Shown here piece after piece: positions 14,641 through 21,849 of a stretch of 22,933 nucleotides of DNA. The stretch is from Lachnospiraceae bacterium UBA3814. GTDB taxonomy: Bacteria > Bacillota > Clostridia > Lachnospirales > Lachnospiraceae. Each line of letters begins with the position of its first letter. Position 1 is the stretch's first letter. A model generated the notes under the pieces. It saw nothing but the letters and a program-made list of their open reading frames with translations. It did no database searches and was not told the origin of the DNA. The position numbers were made by a program, and so were the translations under genes. The stretch lies in the NCBI GenBank assembly GCA_002368575.1, contig DFEA01000097.1, forward strand, positions 8,771 to 31,703, read 5' to 3'.

Positions 14641-14682
14641 TGGTTATTAGTAAGATATAATCAGACAGACTTGGATTTATTA

Positions 14683-14691
14683 TGGTATAAT
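14683..14691 (+). promoter_or_regulatory. Extended -10 promoter for hpf
   Basis: TGG followed by TATAAT (14686-14691), an extended -10 that can work with a poor -35; no good -35 is seen. It predicts a leader of about 118 nt. The leader can fold: AGCCG/CGGCT near 14743-14757, and CCGGGTCT near 14711 with AGACCCGG near 14781. Confidence 0.5.
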
Positions 14692-14815
14692 ATTAGTGGT
14701 CAACAGACCCCCGGGTCTCATACAGGAGCGCTTTACAGGAGCCGGACATGCGGCTGCTGTGGGGCTGTAGGGAGGTTATAAGACCCGGTCATCAAAATGG
14801 AAAGGGGCTACGGAT

Positions 14816-15343
14816 ATGAAATTTGTGATTGTCGGAAAGAATGTCGAGGTAACGGATAATCTGAAAAGCACCGTGGAGGAGAAGATCGGAAAGCTTGAGA
14901 GATATTTTACACCGGATACCGAGGCAAAAGTTACCTTAAGCGTGGAAAAGGACAGACAGAAGATCGAGGTCACCATTCCGGTAAAGGGAAGCATCATCCG
15001 GTCTGAGCAGGTATCGAACGATATGTATGTTTCGATAGATCTCGTAGAGGAGATCATCGAGAGGCAGCTGAAGAAGTATAAGAACAAGATCGTTGACTCC
15101 AAGAGGGAGGGCGGGAATCTTAAACAGGAATTTCTTGAGAAGGAGTCGGAAGAGGAAGAGGAGATAAAGATCGTCCGCTCAAAGAAATTCGATGTCAAAC
15201 CGATGTATCCCGAGGATGCATGTATACAGATGGAGCTTCTCGGACACAGCTTCTATGTATTCTGCAATGCCGAAACGGATCAGGTAAACGTAGTATACAA
15301 AAGAAAAGGCAACACTTATGGACTGATCGAGCCCGAGCTATGA
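14816..15343 (+). CDS. hpf: Long-form ribosome hibernation promoting factor
   Basis: A 175-residue cytoplasmic protein that binds the 30S decoding region and, through its C-terminal domain, pairs 70S ribosomes into inactive 100S dimers in slow growth. Residues 1 to about 97 form the S30AE/YfiA-type domain (beta-alpha-beta-beta-beta-alpha pattern, with the basic helix RQLKKYKNK at its end). A Glu-rich linker (EEEEE near 131) leads to the C-terminal dimerisation domain (about 120-175) with FDVKPMYPEDA and the ending YGLIEPEL typical of long HPF in Firmicutes. AAAGGGG 8 nt before the ATG is the ribosome binding site. It is monocistronic, with a structured leader. The last codons and stop lie in a 33-bp sequence that is repeated 44 bp downstream. 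Confidence 0.95.
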   Translation: MKFVIVGKNVEVTDNLKSTVEEKIGKLERYFTPDTEAKVTLSVEKDRQKIEVTIPVKGSIIRSEQVSNDMYVSIDLVEEIIERQLKKYKNKIVDSKREGGNLKQEFLEKESEEEEEIKIVRSKKFDVKPMYPEDACIQMELLGHSFYVFCNAETDQVNVVYKRKGNTYGLIEPEL

Positions 15344-15399
15344 GCGAAGCGAATGGGCGCGATATGCTGATCGAGCCCGAGTTATGAGCGAAGCGAATG
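15323..15399 (+). repeat. 33-bp direct repeat duplicating the hpf 3' end
   Basis: Copies at 15323-15355 and 15367-15399, one mismatch. The first encodes the end of HPF (LIEPEL, stop) plus 12 nt; the second repeats the same codons and stop after the gene, in a different frame relative to hpf. The part after the stop is GCGAAGCGAATG in both. Confidence 0.85.
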
Positions 15400-15404
15400 T
15401 ATCT

Positions 15405-15574
15405 TATGAGCACCGGTTTTTCACGGTGCCATAAGATAACGAGCAAAACCCGTATTTCAGGGTTTCGCGAGTCGGTGTGGTGGAAGCCGGAAATTATCAT
15501 ATGAGCACCGGTTTTTCACGGTGCCATAAGATAACGAGCAAAACCTGTATTTCAAGGTTTCGCGAGTCGGTGTG
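15405..15574 (+). repeat. Tandem 75-bp hairpin repeat with a covarying pair
   Basis: Copies at 15405-15479 and 15500-15574 (95-bp period) differ at two positions only. Each has hairpin 1, CTTATG-type arms around GCACCG/CGGTGC, and hairpin 2, AAACC(C/T) with (G/A)GGTTT over an 8-nt loop. The two differing bases (15451 and 15460; 15546 and 15555) pair with each other: C-G in copy 1, T-A in copy 2. No promoter or ORF fits. Confidence 0.85.
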
Positions 15575-15606
15575 ACCAGTACAAATGTTTGGGGCTGAGG
15601 GTGAAG

Positions 15607-15641
15607 AAAAGGTTCGGGGGGTGATCTGTCCGGGCCTTTTT
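15607..15641 (+). terminator. Terminator of the hpf transcript
   Basis: AAAAGGTTCGG (15607-15617) pairs with 15630-15640 (two U-G pairs), ending in T5. It places the 75-bp repeats inside the 3' untranslated part of the hpf mRNA. Between it and 15746 there are two alternative small hairpins: CATGAA-TTCG-TTCATG (15674-15689) competing with GTTCAT/ATGAAC (15683-15708). Confidence 0.65.
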
Positions 15642-15745
15642 CTGAGTGATTGGCAATTATTTACGTTATCGAGCATGAATTCGTTCATGGGTCTATTCAT
15701 TTATGAACAGTTCCTTAACAATTATTTTCAGGACAGGAGTCTGCC

Positions 15746-16369
15746 ATGAGGGAACAGGATCAGGACTTTGCATACGATCCCTATGATGATATAGCGGATG
15801 ATTATATCGAAGATGAAGGCGTCGACGATACAGAGGACGTGATCGATATTGCGGATTATGACTTCGGGATGCATACTGACGATACAGACGATGAGGATCC
15901 GGACTACAGCTTCATCAGCAGGGAGGAAAGCCGGGCCCGTTTAAGAAGTGAGGAAAAGGCTGAGGTTGAAAGCCTTATAAAAGAAAAGAAGCAGGAGTAC
16001 AGAAAAAAATACGAGAAAAACCTCCGGCTGATCTTTGAGCTGCAGGATGTGGCGGAGGAGCTGTTGCAGGTGGACGACGGGCTGCTCATTTTTTCTCCGA
16101 GGGATATAGAGAGCACAAATCAGGATATGCTCAGGGAATTAAAAAGACAGCAGGAGGACGCCCTGAAGGAGAACATGTATATTACAAAGCAGCTTGAGCG
16201 GTTTGACGACAATGAAGCGATCGGAGATGACGCCATAGTCATCCCCCGGGAGCATTACAGAGAGCTCCTTGGCAGGCTGAGGGAGCTGATGAACCAGAAG
16301 CGGATAAGGAGGGCGGTAACAGAGGAAATAAAGAGTGTATATGACGAGCTTGGCTCTTACGGCAGATAA
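15746..16369 (+). CDS. Acidic coiled-coil protein of unknown function
   Basis: I do not recognise this 207-residue protein. It has no signal peptide or membrane segment, so it should be cytoplasmic. The first 56 residues hold 25 Asp/Glu and are probably disordered. From about 60 to 120 the sequence is Lys/Glu-rich and helical (EEKAEVESLIKEKKQEYRKK), likely coiled coil. A short hydrophobic segment with LLIFSPRDIES lies near 113-123, then more helix, and the end is basic (RIRRAVTEE). AGGAG is 6 nt before the ATG. It lies after the hpf terminator and before the butyrate promoter, so it is probably its own unit; no clear promoter is seen. Acidic N-terminus and basic C-terminus would fit a nucleic-acid or ribosome partner, but that is a guess. 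Confidence 0.75.
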   Translation: MREQDQDFAYDPYDDIADDYIEDEGVDDTEDVIDIADYDFGMHTDDTDDEDPDYSFISREESRARLRSEEKAEVESLIKEKKQEYRKKYEKNLRLIFELQDVAEELLQVDDGLLIFSPRDIESTNQDMLRELKRQQEDALKENMYITKQLERFDDNEAIGDDAIVIPREHYRELLGRLRELMNQKRIRRAVTEEIKSVYDELGSYGR

Positions 16370-16441
16370 AACTGCGGATACTGAAGGAACACTCCACAAA
16401 AAATGTGGTTATAATGCAGGGTATTTTGGCACTCTTTTTCA

Positions 16442-16470
16442 TTGTAACCGCAAGGGGTTTATGATATAAT
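16442..16470 (+). promoter_or_regulatory. Promoter of the butyrate operon
   Basis: TTGTAA (16442-16447), 17-nt spacer ending in TGA, TATAAT (16465-16470): an extended -10 promoter close to consensus, start near 16477. The -35 lies in one arm of a 10-bp inverted repeat (16407-16416 with 16440-16449), which may be an operator or a weak terminator for the upstream gene. Confidence 0.8.
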
Positions 16471-16484
16471 ACTTATAACATAGA

Positions 16485-16502
16485 ATGTTAAAAAATTAAC
16501 AA
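16485..16502 (+). promoter_or_regulatory. Rex operator of the butyrate operon
   Basis: ATGTTAAAAAATTAACAA differs by one base from TTGTTAA-N4-TTAACAA, the clostridial binding site of the NADH-sensing repressor Rex. It begins about 8 bp after the predicted start, where a bound protein would block transcription. Rex control of thl/crt/bcd-type genes is established in clostridia; no rex gene lies in this window. Confidence 0.7.
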
Positions 16503-16541
16503 TCTTTCAAAGTTCATTTTTCAAATCTCGGAGGTAATCAA

Positions 16542-17738
16542 ATGGCAAAAAAAATCGTTTTAGCTGGCGCATGCCGTACCGCTATCGGTACTATGGGCGG
16601 CAGCCTTAGTACCACCCCGGCCGCTGAGCTTGGGGCTATTGTTATTAAAGAGGCTTTGAACAGAGCAGGGGTTAAGCCTGAGGATGTTGAGCATGTTTAC
16701 ATGGGATGTGTTATCCAGGCGGGTCTGGGACAGAACGTTGCCCGTCAGGCATCCATAAAGGCAGGGATACCTATCGAAACACCTGCTGTAACCACTAATG
16801 TGGTATGCGGTTCAGGTCTTAACTGCGTGAATCAGGCTGCCCAGATGATACTTGCGGGCGATGCTGACGTAGTTGTCGCCGGGGGAATGGAGAACATGTC
16901 AATGGCTCCGTATGCCATACCTCAGGGACGTTACGGCTACAGAATGACGTGGCCCAGCCAGAGCGCAGGCGCCCTTGTAGATACAATGGTGAAGGACGCT
17001 CTCTGGGATGCTTTTAACGATTATCATATGATAACCACCGCAGATAATATAGCCAGGGAGTGGAAGCTTACCCGTGAGGAGCTGGACGAGTTTGCCTTAA
17101 GGTCACAGCAGAAGGCCTGCGCGGCTATTGAGAACGGCGCCTTCAAGAAGGAGATCGTTCCGGTTGAGATAAAAAAGAAGAAGGAGACGATCGTTTTCGA
17201 TACTGACGAGGGACCCAGAGCAGGTTCTACCATTGAGGGCCTTCAGAAGCTCCGTCCCATTAATCCGGACGGCGTTGTAACGGCCGGAAATGCATCAGGT
17301 ATTAACGACGGCGCAGCCGCGATCGTGGTAATGAGCGAGGAGAAGGCAAAGGAACTGGGCGTTAAGCCTATGGCGACCTGGATAGGCGGCGCGCTTGCGG
17401 GCGTACGTCCCGAGGTCATGGGTATAGGCCCTGTAGCGGCCACTAAGAAGGTCTGCGCAAAGACAGGCTATCAGGTTTCCGATTTCGACCTCATCGAGGC
17501 AAACGAGGCCTTCGCCGCACAGTCTGTAGCTGTAGGCAAGGAGCTTGGCTTTGACCTTGAGAAGCTTAACGTAAACGGCGGCGCGATCGCTCTGGGACAT
17601 CCGGTAGGAGCGTCAGGAGCCCGTATCCTTGTTACTCTGCTTCACGCAATGGAGGAAAGAGGCGCGAAGAAGGGCCTTGCGACGCTTTGCATAGGCGGCG
17701 GCATGGGATGCGCGACCATAGTTGAAAGAGAAGGCTGA
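16542..17738 (+). CDS. thl: Acetyl-CoA C-acetyltransferase (thiolase)
   Basis: Condenses two acetyl-CoA to acetoacetyl-CoA, the first step of butyrate formation; cytoplasmic tetramer in the family. At 398 residues the length is normal. The catalytic residues are present: nucleophile Cys89 (VVCGSGLNC), His353 (GHPVGASG) and Cys383 (CIGGGMG). GGAGGT about 7 nt before the ATG is a strong ribosome binding site. It is the first gene of the operon, behind an extended -10 promoter and Rex operator. A 185-nt gap filled with hairpin repeats separates it from crt, unusual inside an operon. Biosynthetic rather than degradative use is inferred from the neighbours. Confidence 0.95.
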   Translation: MAKKIVLAGACRTAIGTMGGSLSTTPAAELGAIVIKEALNRAGVKPEDVEHVYMGCVIQAGLGQNVARQASIKAGIPIETPAVTTNVVCGSGLNCVNQAAQMILAGDADVVVAGGMENMSMAPYAIPQGRYGYRMTWPSQSAGALVDTMVKDALWDAFNDYHMITTADNIAREWKLTREELDEFALRSQQKACAAIENGAFKKEIVPVEIKKKKETIVFDTDEGPRAGSTIEGLQKLRPINPDGVVTAGNASGINDGAAAIVVMSEEKAKELGVKPMATWIGGALAGVRPEVMGIGPVAATKKVCAKTGYQVSDFDLIEANEAFAAQSVAVGKELGFDLEKLNVNGGAIALGHPVGASGARILVTLLHAMEERGAKKGLATLCIGGGMGCATIVEREG

Positions 17739-17903
17739 GGTTCGCACCTAAGCGCATGGTTTGTAAACAAGCTTATTCGATATTTGCTTGCAAATATCGA
17801 ATTGGTCGGTGCAAAATCGGAAATGATTCGTTCGAAGGATCGAACGAATCGGCACGAACTGAAGTTCGTACCTAAGCGCATGGTTTGTAAACAAACCATG
17901 CGC
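17739..17903 (+). repeat. Modular hairpin repeat between thl and crt
   Basis: Order: the right-hand end of module C (TTCGCACCTAAGC from 17741), a broken A hairpin, B, C, A. The first A begins like the last (GCGCATGGTTTGT) but its right arm is replaced by a different 13-bp palindrome (17775-17787 with 17790-17802). B: 17825-17835 pairs with 17840-17850. C: ACGAACT/AGTTCGT (17854-17869). Last A: perfect 13-bp stem (17876-17888 with 17891-17903), ending just before the crt ribosome binding site. Confidence 0.85.
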
Positions 17904-17923
17904 AGGAAAGGAGAATATTTCGT

Positions 17924-18709
17924 ATGGAGTTTGTTTTATATGAGGTAAAGGATCAGATCGCCGTGATCACCATCAACCGGGAAAAGGCTCTTAACGCTTT
18001 GAATTCCCAGGTGCTTGACGAGCTTAACGAGGTGCTTGACGGCGTTGATCTTGATACGGTCAGATGCCTTGTGCTCACGGGCGCAGGTGAAAAATCCTTT
18101 GTGGCGGGAGCGGATATCGGCGAGATGAGTACGCTTACAAAGGCAGAGGGCGAGGCCTTCGGCAAAAAGGGCAATGATCTTTTCAGAAGGCTTGAGACCT
18201 TCCCGATCCCGGTCATTGCGGCAGTAAACGGTTTTGCTCTTGGCGGTGGCTGTGAGATATCGATGAGCTGTGATATCAGGCTTTGCTCCGATAACGCAGT
18301 GTTCGGGCAGCCCGAGGTCGGCCTCGGGATAACCCCCGGCTTTGGCGGGACACAGAGGCTTGCCCGGCTTGTAGGCCCGGGAATGGCCAAGCAGATGATA
18401 TATACGGCAAGAAACATAAAGGCTGACGAAGCTCTGAGGATAGGCCTTGTAAATGCGGTATATCCAAAGGAGGAGCTGATGGCTCAGGCCGAAAAGATGG
18501 CAGTCACGATCGCGGGGAATGCTCCGATCGCGGTAAGAAACTGCAAGAAGGCCATAAATGAAGGTCTGGATGCCGACATGGACGAGGCGATAGTGATCGA
18601 GGAGAAGTTGTTCGGAGACTGCTTCGAGACAGAGGACCAGAGGTACGGGATGGCATTCTTCCTGGACAAGAATAAGGAAAAGGTGAAGGAACCCTTCAAA
18701 AACTGTTAA
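17924..18709 (+). CDS. crt: 3-hydroxybutyryl-CoA dehydratase (crotonase)
   Basis: Dehydrates 3-hydroxybutyryl-CoA to crotonyl-CoA. A 261-residue enoyl-CoA hydratase of normal size. The oxyanion-hole segments are present (FVAGADI near 59-65 and ALGGGCE near 105-111), as are the catalytic glutamates Glu111 and Glu131 (QPEVGLGITPGFGGTQRL). The pair of Glu residues marks a hydratase rather than an isomerase. AAGGAG lies 10 nt before the ATG and directly follows the 13-bp A hairpin, so the hairpin could affect initiation. The next gene follows after 59 nt. Confidence 0.95.
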   Translation: MEFVLYEVKDQIAVITINREKALNALNSQVLDELNEVLDGVDLDTVRCLVLTGAGEKSFVAGADIGEMSTLTKAEGEAFGKKGNDLFRRLETFPIPVIAAVNGFALGGGCEISMSCDIRLCSDNAVFGQPEVGLGITPGFGGTQRLARLVGPGMAKQMIYTARNIKADEALRIGLVNAVYPKEELMAQAEKMAVTIAGNAPIAVRNCKKAINEGLDADMDEAIVIEEKLFGDCFETEDQRYGMAFFLDKNKEKVKEPFKNC

Positions 18710-18768
18710 AACCGATGTAATCAGGTAATGTCGGGGTCAATGTATTTTTTAAGGAGGATATATATATA

Positions 18769-19608
18769 ATGAAAGTAGGAATTATCGGTGCGGGAACTAT
18801 GGGCTCTGGTATAGCTCAGGCCTTTGCGATGACAGATGGCTACGAGGTCTGTCTCTGCGACATTAAGGAGGAATTTGCAGAGGGCGGTCTTGCAAAGATC
18901 AAAAAGAACTTAAACTTCCTCGTAGGGAAGGAAAAGATCACCCAGGAGAAGGCAGACGCCATTCTTTCAAAGATCACTATCGGTCTTAACAATATCTGTA
19001 CGGATTGTGACCTCATCGTTGAGGTAGCCCTTGAAAAGATGGAGATCAAGCAGTCGATATTCAAGGAGCTTATGGGCATTGTCAAAAAGGACTGCATGTT
19101 CGCAAGCAATACCTCATCACTTTCCATAACGAAGATAGGCGAGGGACTGGACAGGCCCATGATAGGCATGCATTTCTTCAACCCCGCAGACAGGATGAAG
19201 CTCGTAGAGGTTATAAAGGGCGAGAATACACCTCAGGAAATGGTCGATAAGATCAAGGCCATAGCTGTAGAGATAGGAAAAACTCCGGTCGAGGTCAAGG
19301 AGGCTCCGGGCTTTGTGGTAAACAGGATCCTCATCCCTATGATAAATGAAGCGATCGGCGTTTACGATGCCGGCACCGCTAGCGCAGAGGATATTGATAC
19401 GGCTATGCAGCTTGGCGCATCACATCCCATGGGACCCCTTCATCTTGCGGATCTCATCGGTCTTGACATCTGCCTTGCCATCATGGAGGTGCTTCATACC
19501 GAGACAGGAGATGACAAGTACGCTCCCCAGCCCCTGCTTAAGAAAATGGTTGAGGAAAAGAAGCTCGGTAAGAAGACCGGTGCAGGCTTCTTTGATTATT
19601 CAAGGTAA
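18769..19608 (+). CDS. hbd: 3-hydroxybutyryl-CoA dehydrogenase
   Basis: Reduces acetoacetyl-CoA to (S)-3-hydroxybutyryl-CoA with NAD(P)H. At 279 residues it is a typical stand-alone bacterial enzyme. The N-terminal Rossmann fold has GAGTMGSGIA (7-16). The catalytic elements are Ser116 (NTSSLS), His135 and Asn138 in MHFFNPADRMKLVE, and the C-terminal domain starts with PGFVVNRIL. AAGGAGG precedes the ATG by about 10 nt. A 131-nt gap to bcd carries a strong hairpin. Confidence 0.95.
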   Translation: MKVGIIGAGTMGSGIAQAFAMTDGYEVCLCDIKEEFAEGGLAKIKKNLNFLVGKEKITQEKADAILSKITIGLNNICTDCDLIVEVALEKMEIKQSIFKELMGIVKKDCMFASNTSSLSITKIGEGLDRPMIGMHFFNPADRMKLVEVIKGENTPQEMVDKIKAIAVEIGKTPVEVKEAPGFVVNRILIPMINEAIGVYDAGTASAEDIDTAMQLGASHPMGPLHLADLIGLDICLAIMEVLHTETGDDKYAPQPLLKKMVEEKKLGKKTGAGFFDYSR

Positions 19609-19626
19609 GCCGCGGGAAAACAAAGA

Positions 19627-19654
19627 CAGCAGTTCAGCTGAGGCTGAGCTGCTG
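19627..19654 (+). other. Hairpin between hbd and bcd
   Basis: A 12-bp stem (19627-19638 with 19643-19654, one U-G pair) with loop TGAG and no U-tract after it. It is better suited to mRNA processing or protection from exonucleases than to termination. It does not share sequence with the A/B/C repeat modules. Confidence 0.6.
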
Positions 19655-19739
19655 CAGGCAAAGCTATAGTGAACAGAATAAAACAGCTCGCCGTGGTTGG
19701 TGATGCTATGTAAAAATCAGTACGGAGGAATATACGATC

Positions 19740-20906
19740 ATGGATTTTTCTTTATCAAAAGAACATGAAATGGCAAGACAGCTTTTTGCGGAATTTGCCG
19801 AAAAGGAAGTAAAGCCTCTCGCACAGGAGATCGATGAGAACCACAGATTTCCGAGAGAGACTGTTGACAAAATGGCCAGATACGGCTTTTTGGGTATTCC
19901 CGTTCCCAAGGAGATGGGAGGTCAGGGCTGCGACGTGCTTACCTATGTAATGTGCGTTGAGGAGATGTCAAAGGTCTGCGGTACGACAGGCGTTATCGTG
20001 TCTGCACACACCTCTCTCTGCATCGACCCCATCATGACCTACGGAACCGATGCCCAGAAGGAAAAGTACCTTGTTCCCCTTGCAAAGGGTGAGAAGCTCG
20101 GTGCCTTCGGTCTTACTGAGCCCGGTGCCGGAACCGACGCGCAGGGACAGCAGACAAAGGCCGTGCTTGACGGAGACGAGTGGGTGCTTAACGGCTCCAA
20201 GTGCTTTATCACAAACGGTAAGGAGGCTGATGTCTATGTGATATTTGCCGTTACCGGAAAGGTTGAAAAGCGCGGAAGGATGATGAAGGAGATCTCGGCC
20301 TTCATAGTTGAAAAGGGAACACCCGGCTTTACCTTCGGTACCAAGGAGAACAAAATGGGTATCTGCGGCTCCTCCACCTATGAGCTTATCTTTACGGACT
20401 GCAGGATCCCCAAGGATAACCTTTTAGGTCAGCGGGGCAAGGGCTTTAATATAGCAATGCATACCCTCGACGGCGGCCGTATCGGTATCGCCGCACAGGC
20501 CTTAGGGCTTGCGGAGGGCGCTCTTGAGACCACGATCAATTACGTTAAGGAAAGAAAGCAGTTCGGCAAGTCCATAGGACAATTCCAGAACACCCAGTTC
20601 CAGCTTGCCGATATGGCTACAAAGGTAGAGGCTGCAAAGCTTCTTGTATACAAGGCTGCGCTTAAGAAGCAGGAGTATCAGTCCAATCCCAAGATCTCCT
20701 ATTCTGTAGAGGCTGCGATGGCAAAGCTCTGCGCGGCAGAGGTGGCGATGGAGGTCACTACAAAGGCTGTTCAGCTCCATGGCGGCTACGGATACATAAA
20801 AGAGTACGATGTTGAGCGTATGATGCGTGACGCCAAGATCACGGAGATCTACGAAGGAACTTCCGAGGTTCAGAGAATGGTTATAAGCGCCAATATCTTA
20901 AAGTAA
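19740..20906 (+). CDS. bcd: Butyryl-CoA dehydrogenase
   Basis: FAD enzyme reducing crotonyl-CoA to butyryl-CoA in complex with EtfAB. It has 388 residues, usual for short-chain acyl-CoA dehydrogenases. Signatures: FGLTEPGAGTDAQ (first family motif, near 125-137), QFGKSIGQFQ, QLHGGYGYIKEY near the FAD site, and the catalytic base Glu372 in IYEGTSEVQR. GGAGG about 12 nt before the ATG is the ribosome binding site. The stop TAA is the first part of a TAAGCACACG sequence that belongs to the following repeat. With EtfAB the reaction is known in clostridia to couple NADH oxidation to ferredoxin reduction. Confidence 0.95.
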   Translation: MDFSLSKEHEMARQLFAEFAEKEVKPLAQEIDENHRFPRETVDKMARYGFLGIPVPKEMGGQGCDVLTYVMCVEEMSKVCGTTGVIVSAHTSLCIDPIMTYGTDAQKEKYLVPLAKGEKLGAFGLTEPGAGTDAQGQQTKAVLDGDEWVLNGSKCFITNGKEADVYVIFAVTGKVEKRGRMMKEISAFIVEKGTPGFTFGTKENKMGICGSSTYELIFTDCRIPKDNLLGQRGKGFNIAMHTLDGGRIGIAAQALGLAEGALETTINYVKERKQFGKSIGQFQNTQFQLADMATKVEAAKLLVYKAALKKQEYQSNPKISYSVEAAMAKLCAAEVAMEVTTKAVQLHGGYGYIKEYDVERMMRDAKITEIYEGTSEVQRMVISANILK

Positions 20907-21025
20907 GCACACGATTTTCTGCGAAAATCGTTGCAGAAAAGGAAATGATCCGTTCGATAAGACAAACGGATCGGCGCGAACTGAAGTTCGCACCTAAGCA
21001 CACGATTTTCTGCGAAAATCGGTGC
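20904..21025 (+). repeat. Modular hairpin repeat between bcd and etfB
   Basis: Order A, B, C, A. A1: ACGATTTTC/GAAAATCGT (20911-20931) closed by GCA/TGC. B: GATCCGTT/AACGGATC (20947-20954 with 20965-20972). C: GCGAACT/AGTTCGC (20976-20991). A2: the same core (21003-21021) closed by GCAC/GTGC. It starts at the bcd stop codon and ends 12 nt before the etfB ribosome binding site. Confidence 0.85.
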
Positions 21026-21050
21026 AGTATTATTTCAGGAGGAAAACGAA

Positions 21051-21836
21051 GTGAAAGTAATAGTTTGTATAAAACAGGTTCCGGATACCAAGGGCGGCGT
21101 AAAGTTTAACCCGGACGGAACGCTTGACAGAGCTGCAATGCTTGCCATTATGAATCCTGACGACAAGGCGGGGCTTGAGGCTGCTTTGCGCCTGAAGGAT
21201 CAGTACGGTGCCGAGGTGACCGTACTTACCATGGGACTTCCCAAGGCTACTGACACCTTAAGAGAGGCGCTTGCCATGGGGGCCGATAAGGCCATCCTTA
21301 TCACCGACAGAAGGCTTGGAGGCGCTGATACCTGGGCTACCTCTTCCACCATTGCCGCGGGTATCAGGAATCTGGAATATGATCTCATCATAACCGGACG
21401 TCAGGCTATCGACGGAGATACAGCCCAGGTAGGTCCCCAGATAGCCGAGCATCTCGGGATCCCCGTTATTTCCTATACTCAGGAGCTTAAGATAGAGGGA
21501 GACAAGGTTATCGTAAAGCGTCAGTTTGATGACAGATATCATATCCTTGAGGCTAAGATGCCCTGCCTCTTAACTGCTCTTTCAGAGCTCAATGACCCCA
21601 GATACATGACTCCCGGCGGGATCTTTGACGCGGTAAAGGCCGATATCACGACCTGGAGCAGGGATGATCTTAAGGATCTTGATGATGCCAATATAGGTCT
21701 TGCAGGCTCTCCCACCAAGATCGCGAAGGCTTCCGATAAGGTAAGAAAGGGAGCAGGCGAAAAGGTCGTTCCCGATTCTCCCGACGAAGCAGTTGATTAC
21801 ATTGTTTCCAAGCTTAAAGAAAAGCATGTGATATAA
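21051..21836 (+). CDS. etfB: Electron transfer flavoprotein, beta subunit
   Basis: A 261-residue subunit that, with EtfA, carries electrons from NADH to Bcd. In bifurcating Etfs EtfB binds the FAD that splits the electron pair. Seen: KVIVCIKQVPDT at the N-terminus, NPDDKAGLEAALRLK, and the nucleotide-binding TGRQAIDGDTAQVGPQIAEHL (116-136), the family signature. Start is GTG 21051, with AGGAGG 8 nt upstream. etfA follows after only 13 nt. The link to bcd supports a bifurcating type, but that cannot be proven from motifs alone. Confidence 0.95.
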   Translation: MKVIVCIKQVPDTKGGVKFNPDGTLDRAAMLAIMNPDDKAGLEAALRLKDQYGAEVTVLTMGLPKATDTLREALAMGADKAILITDRRLGGADTWATSSTIAAGIRNLEYDLIITGRQAIDGDTAQVGPQIAEHLGIPVISYTQELKIEGDKVIVKRQFDDRYHILEAKMPCLLTALSELNDPRYMTPGGIFDAVKADITTWSRDDLKDLDDANIGLAGSPTKIAKASDKVRKGAGEKVVPDSPDEAVDYIVSKLKEKHVI

Positions 21837-21849
21837 GGGGGTGGAAGAG

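Noticed and set aside
15195..15700. Minus-strand open frames sharing the peptide TDSRN(P/L)EI(R/Q)VLLVILWHREKPVLI in part
   Set aside because: Their similarity comes from the 75-bp DNA repeat read backwards; they have no ribosome binding sites and overlap hpf and its terminator.
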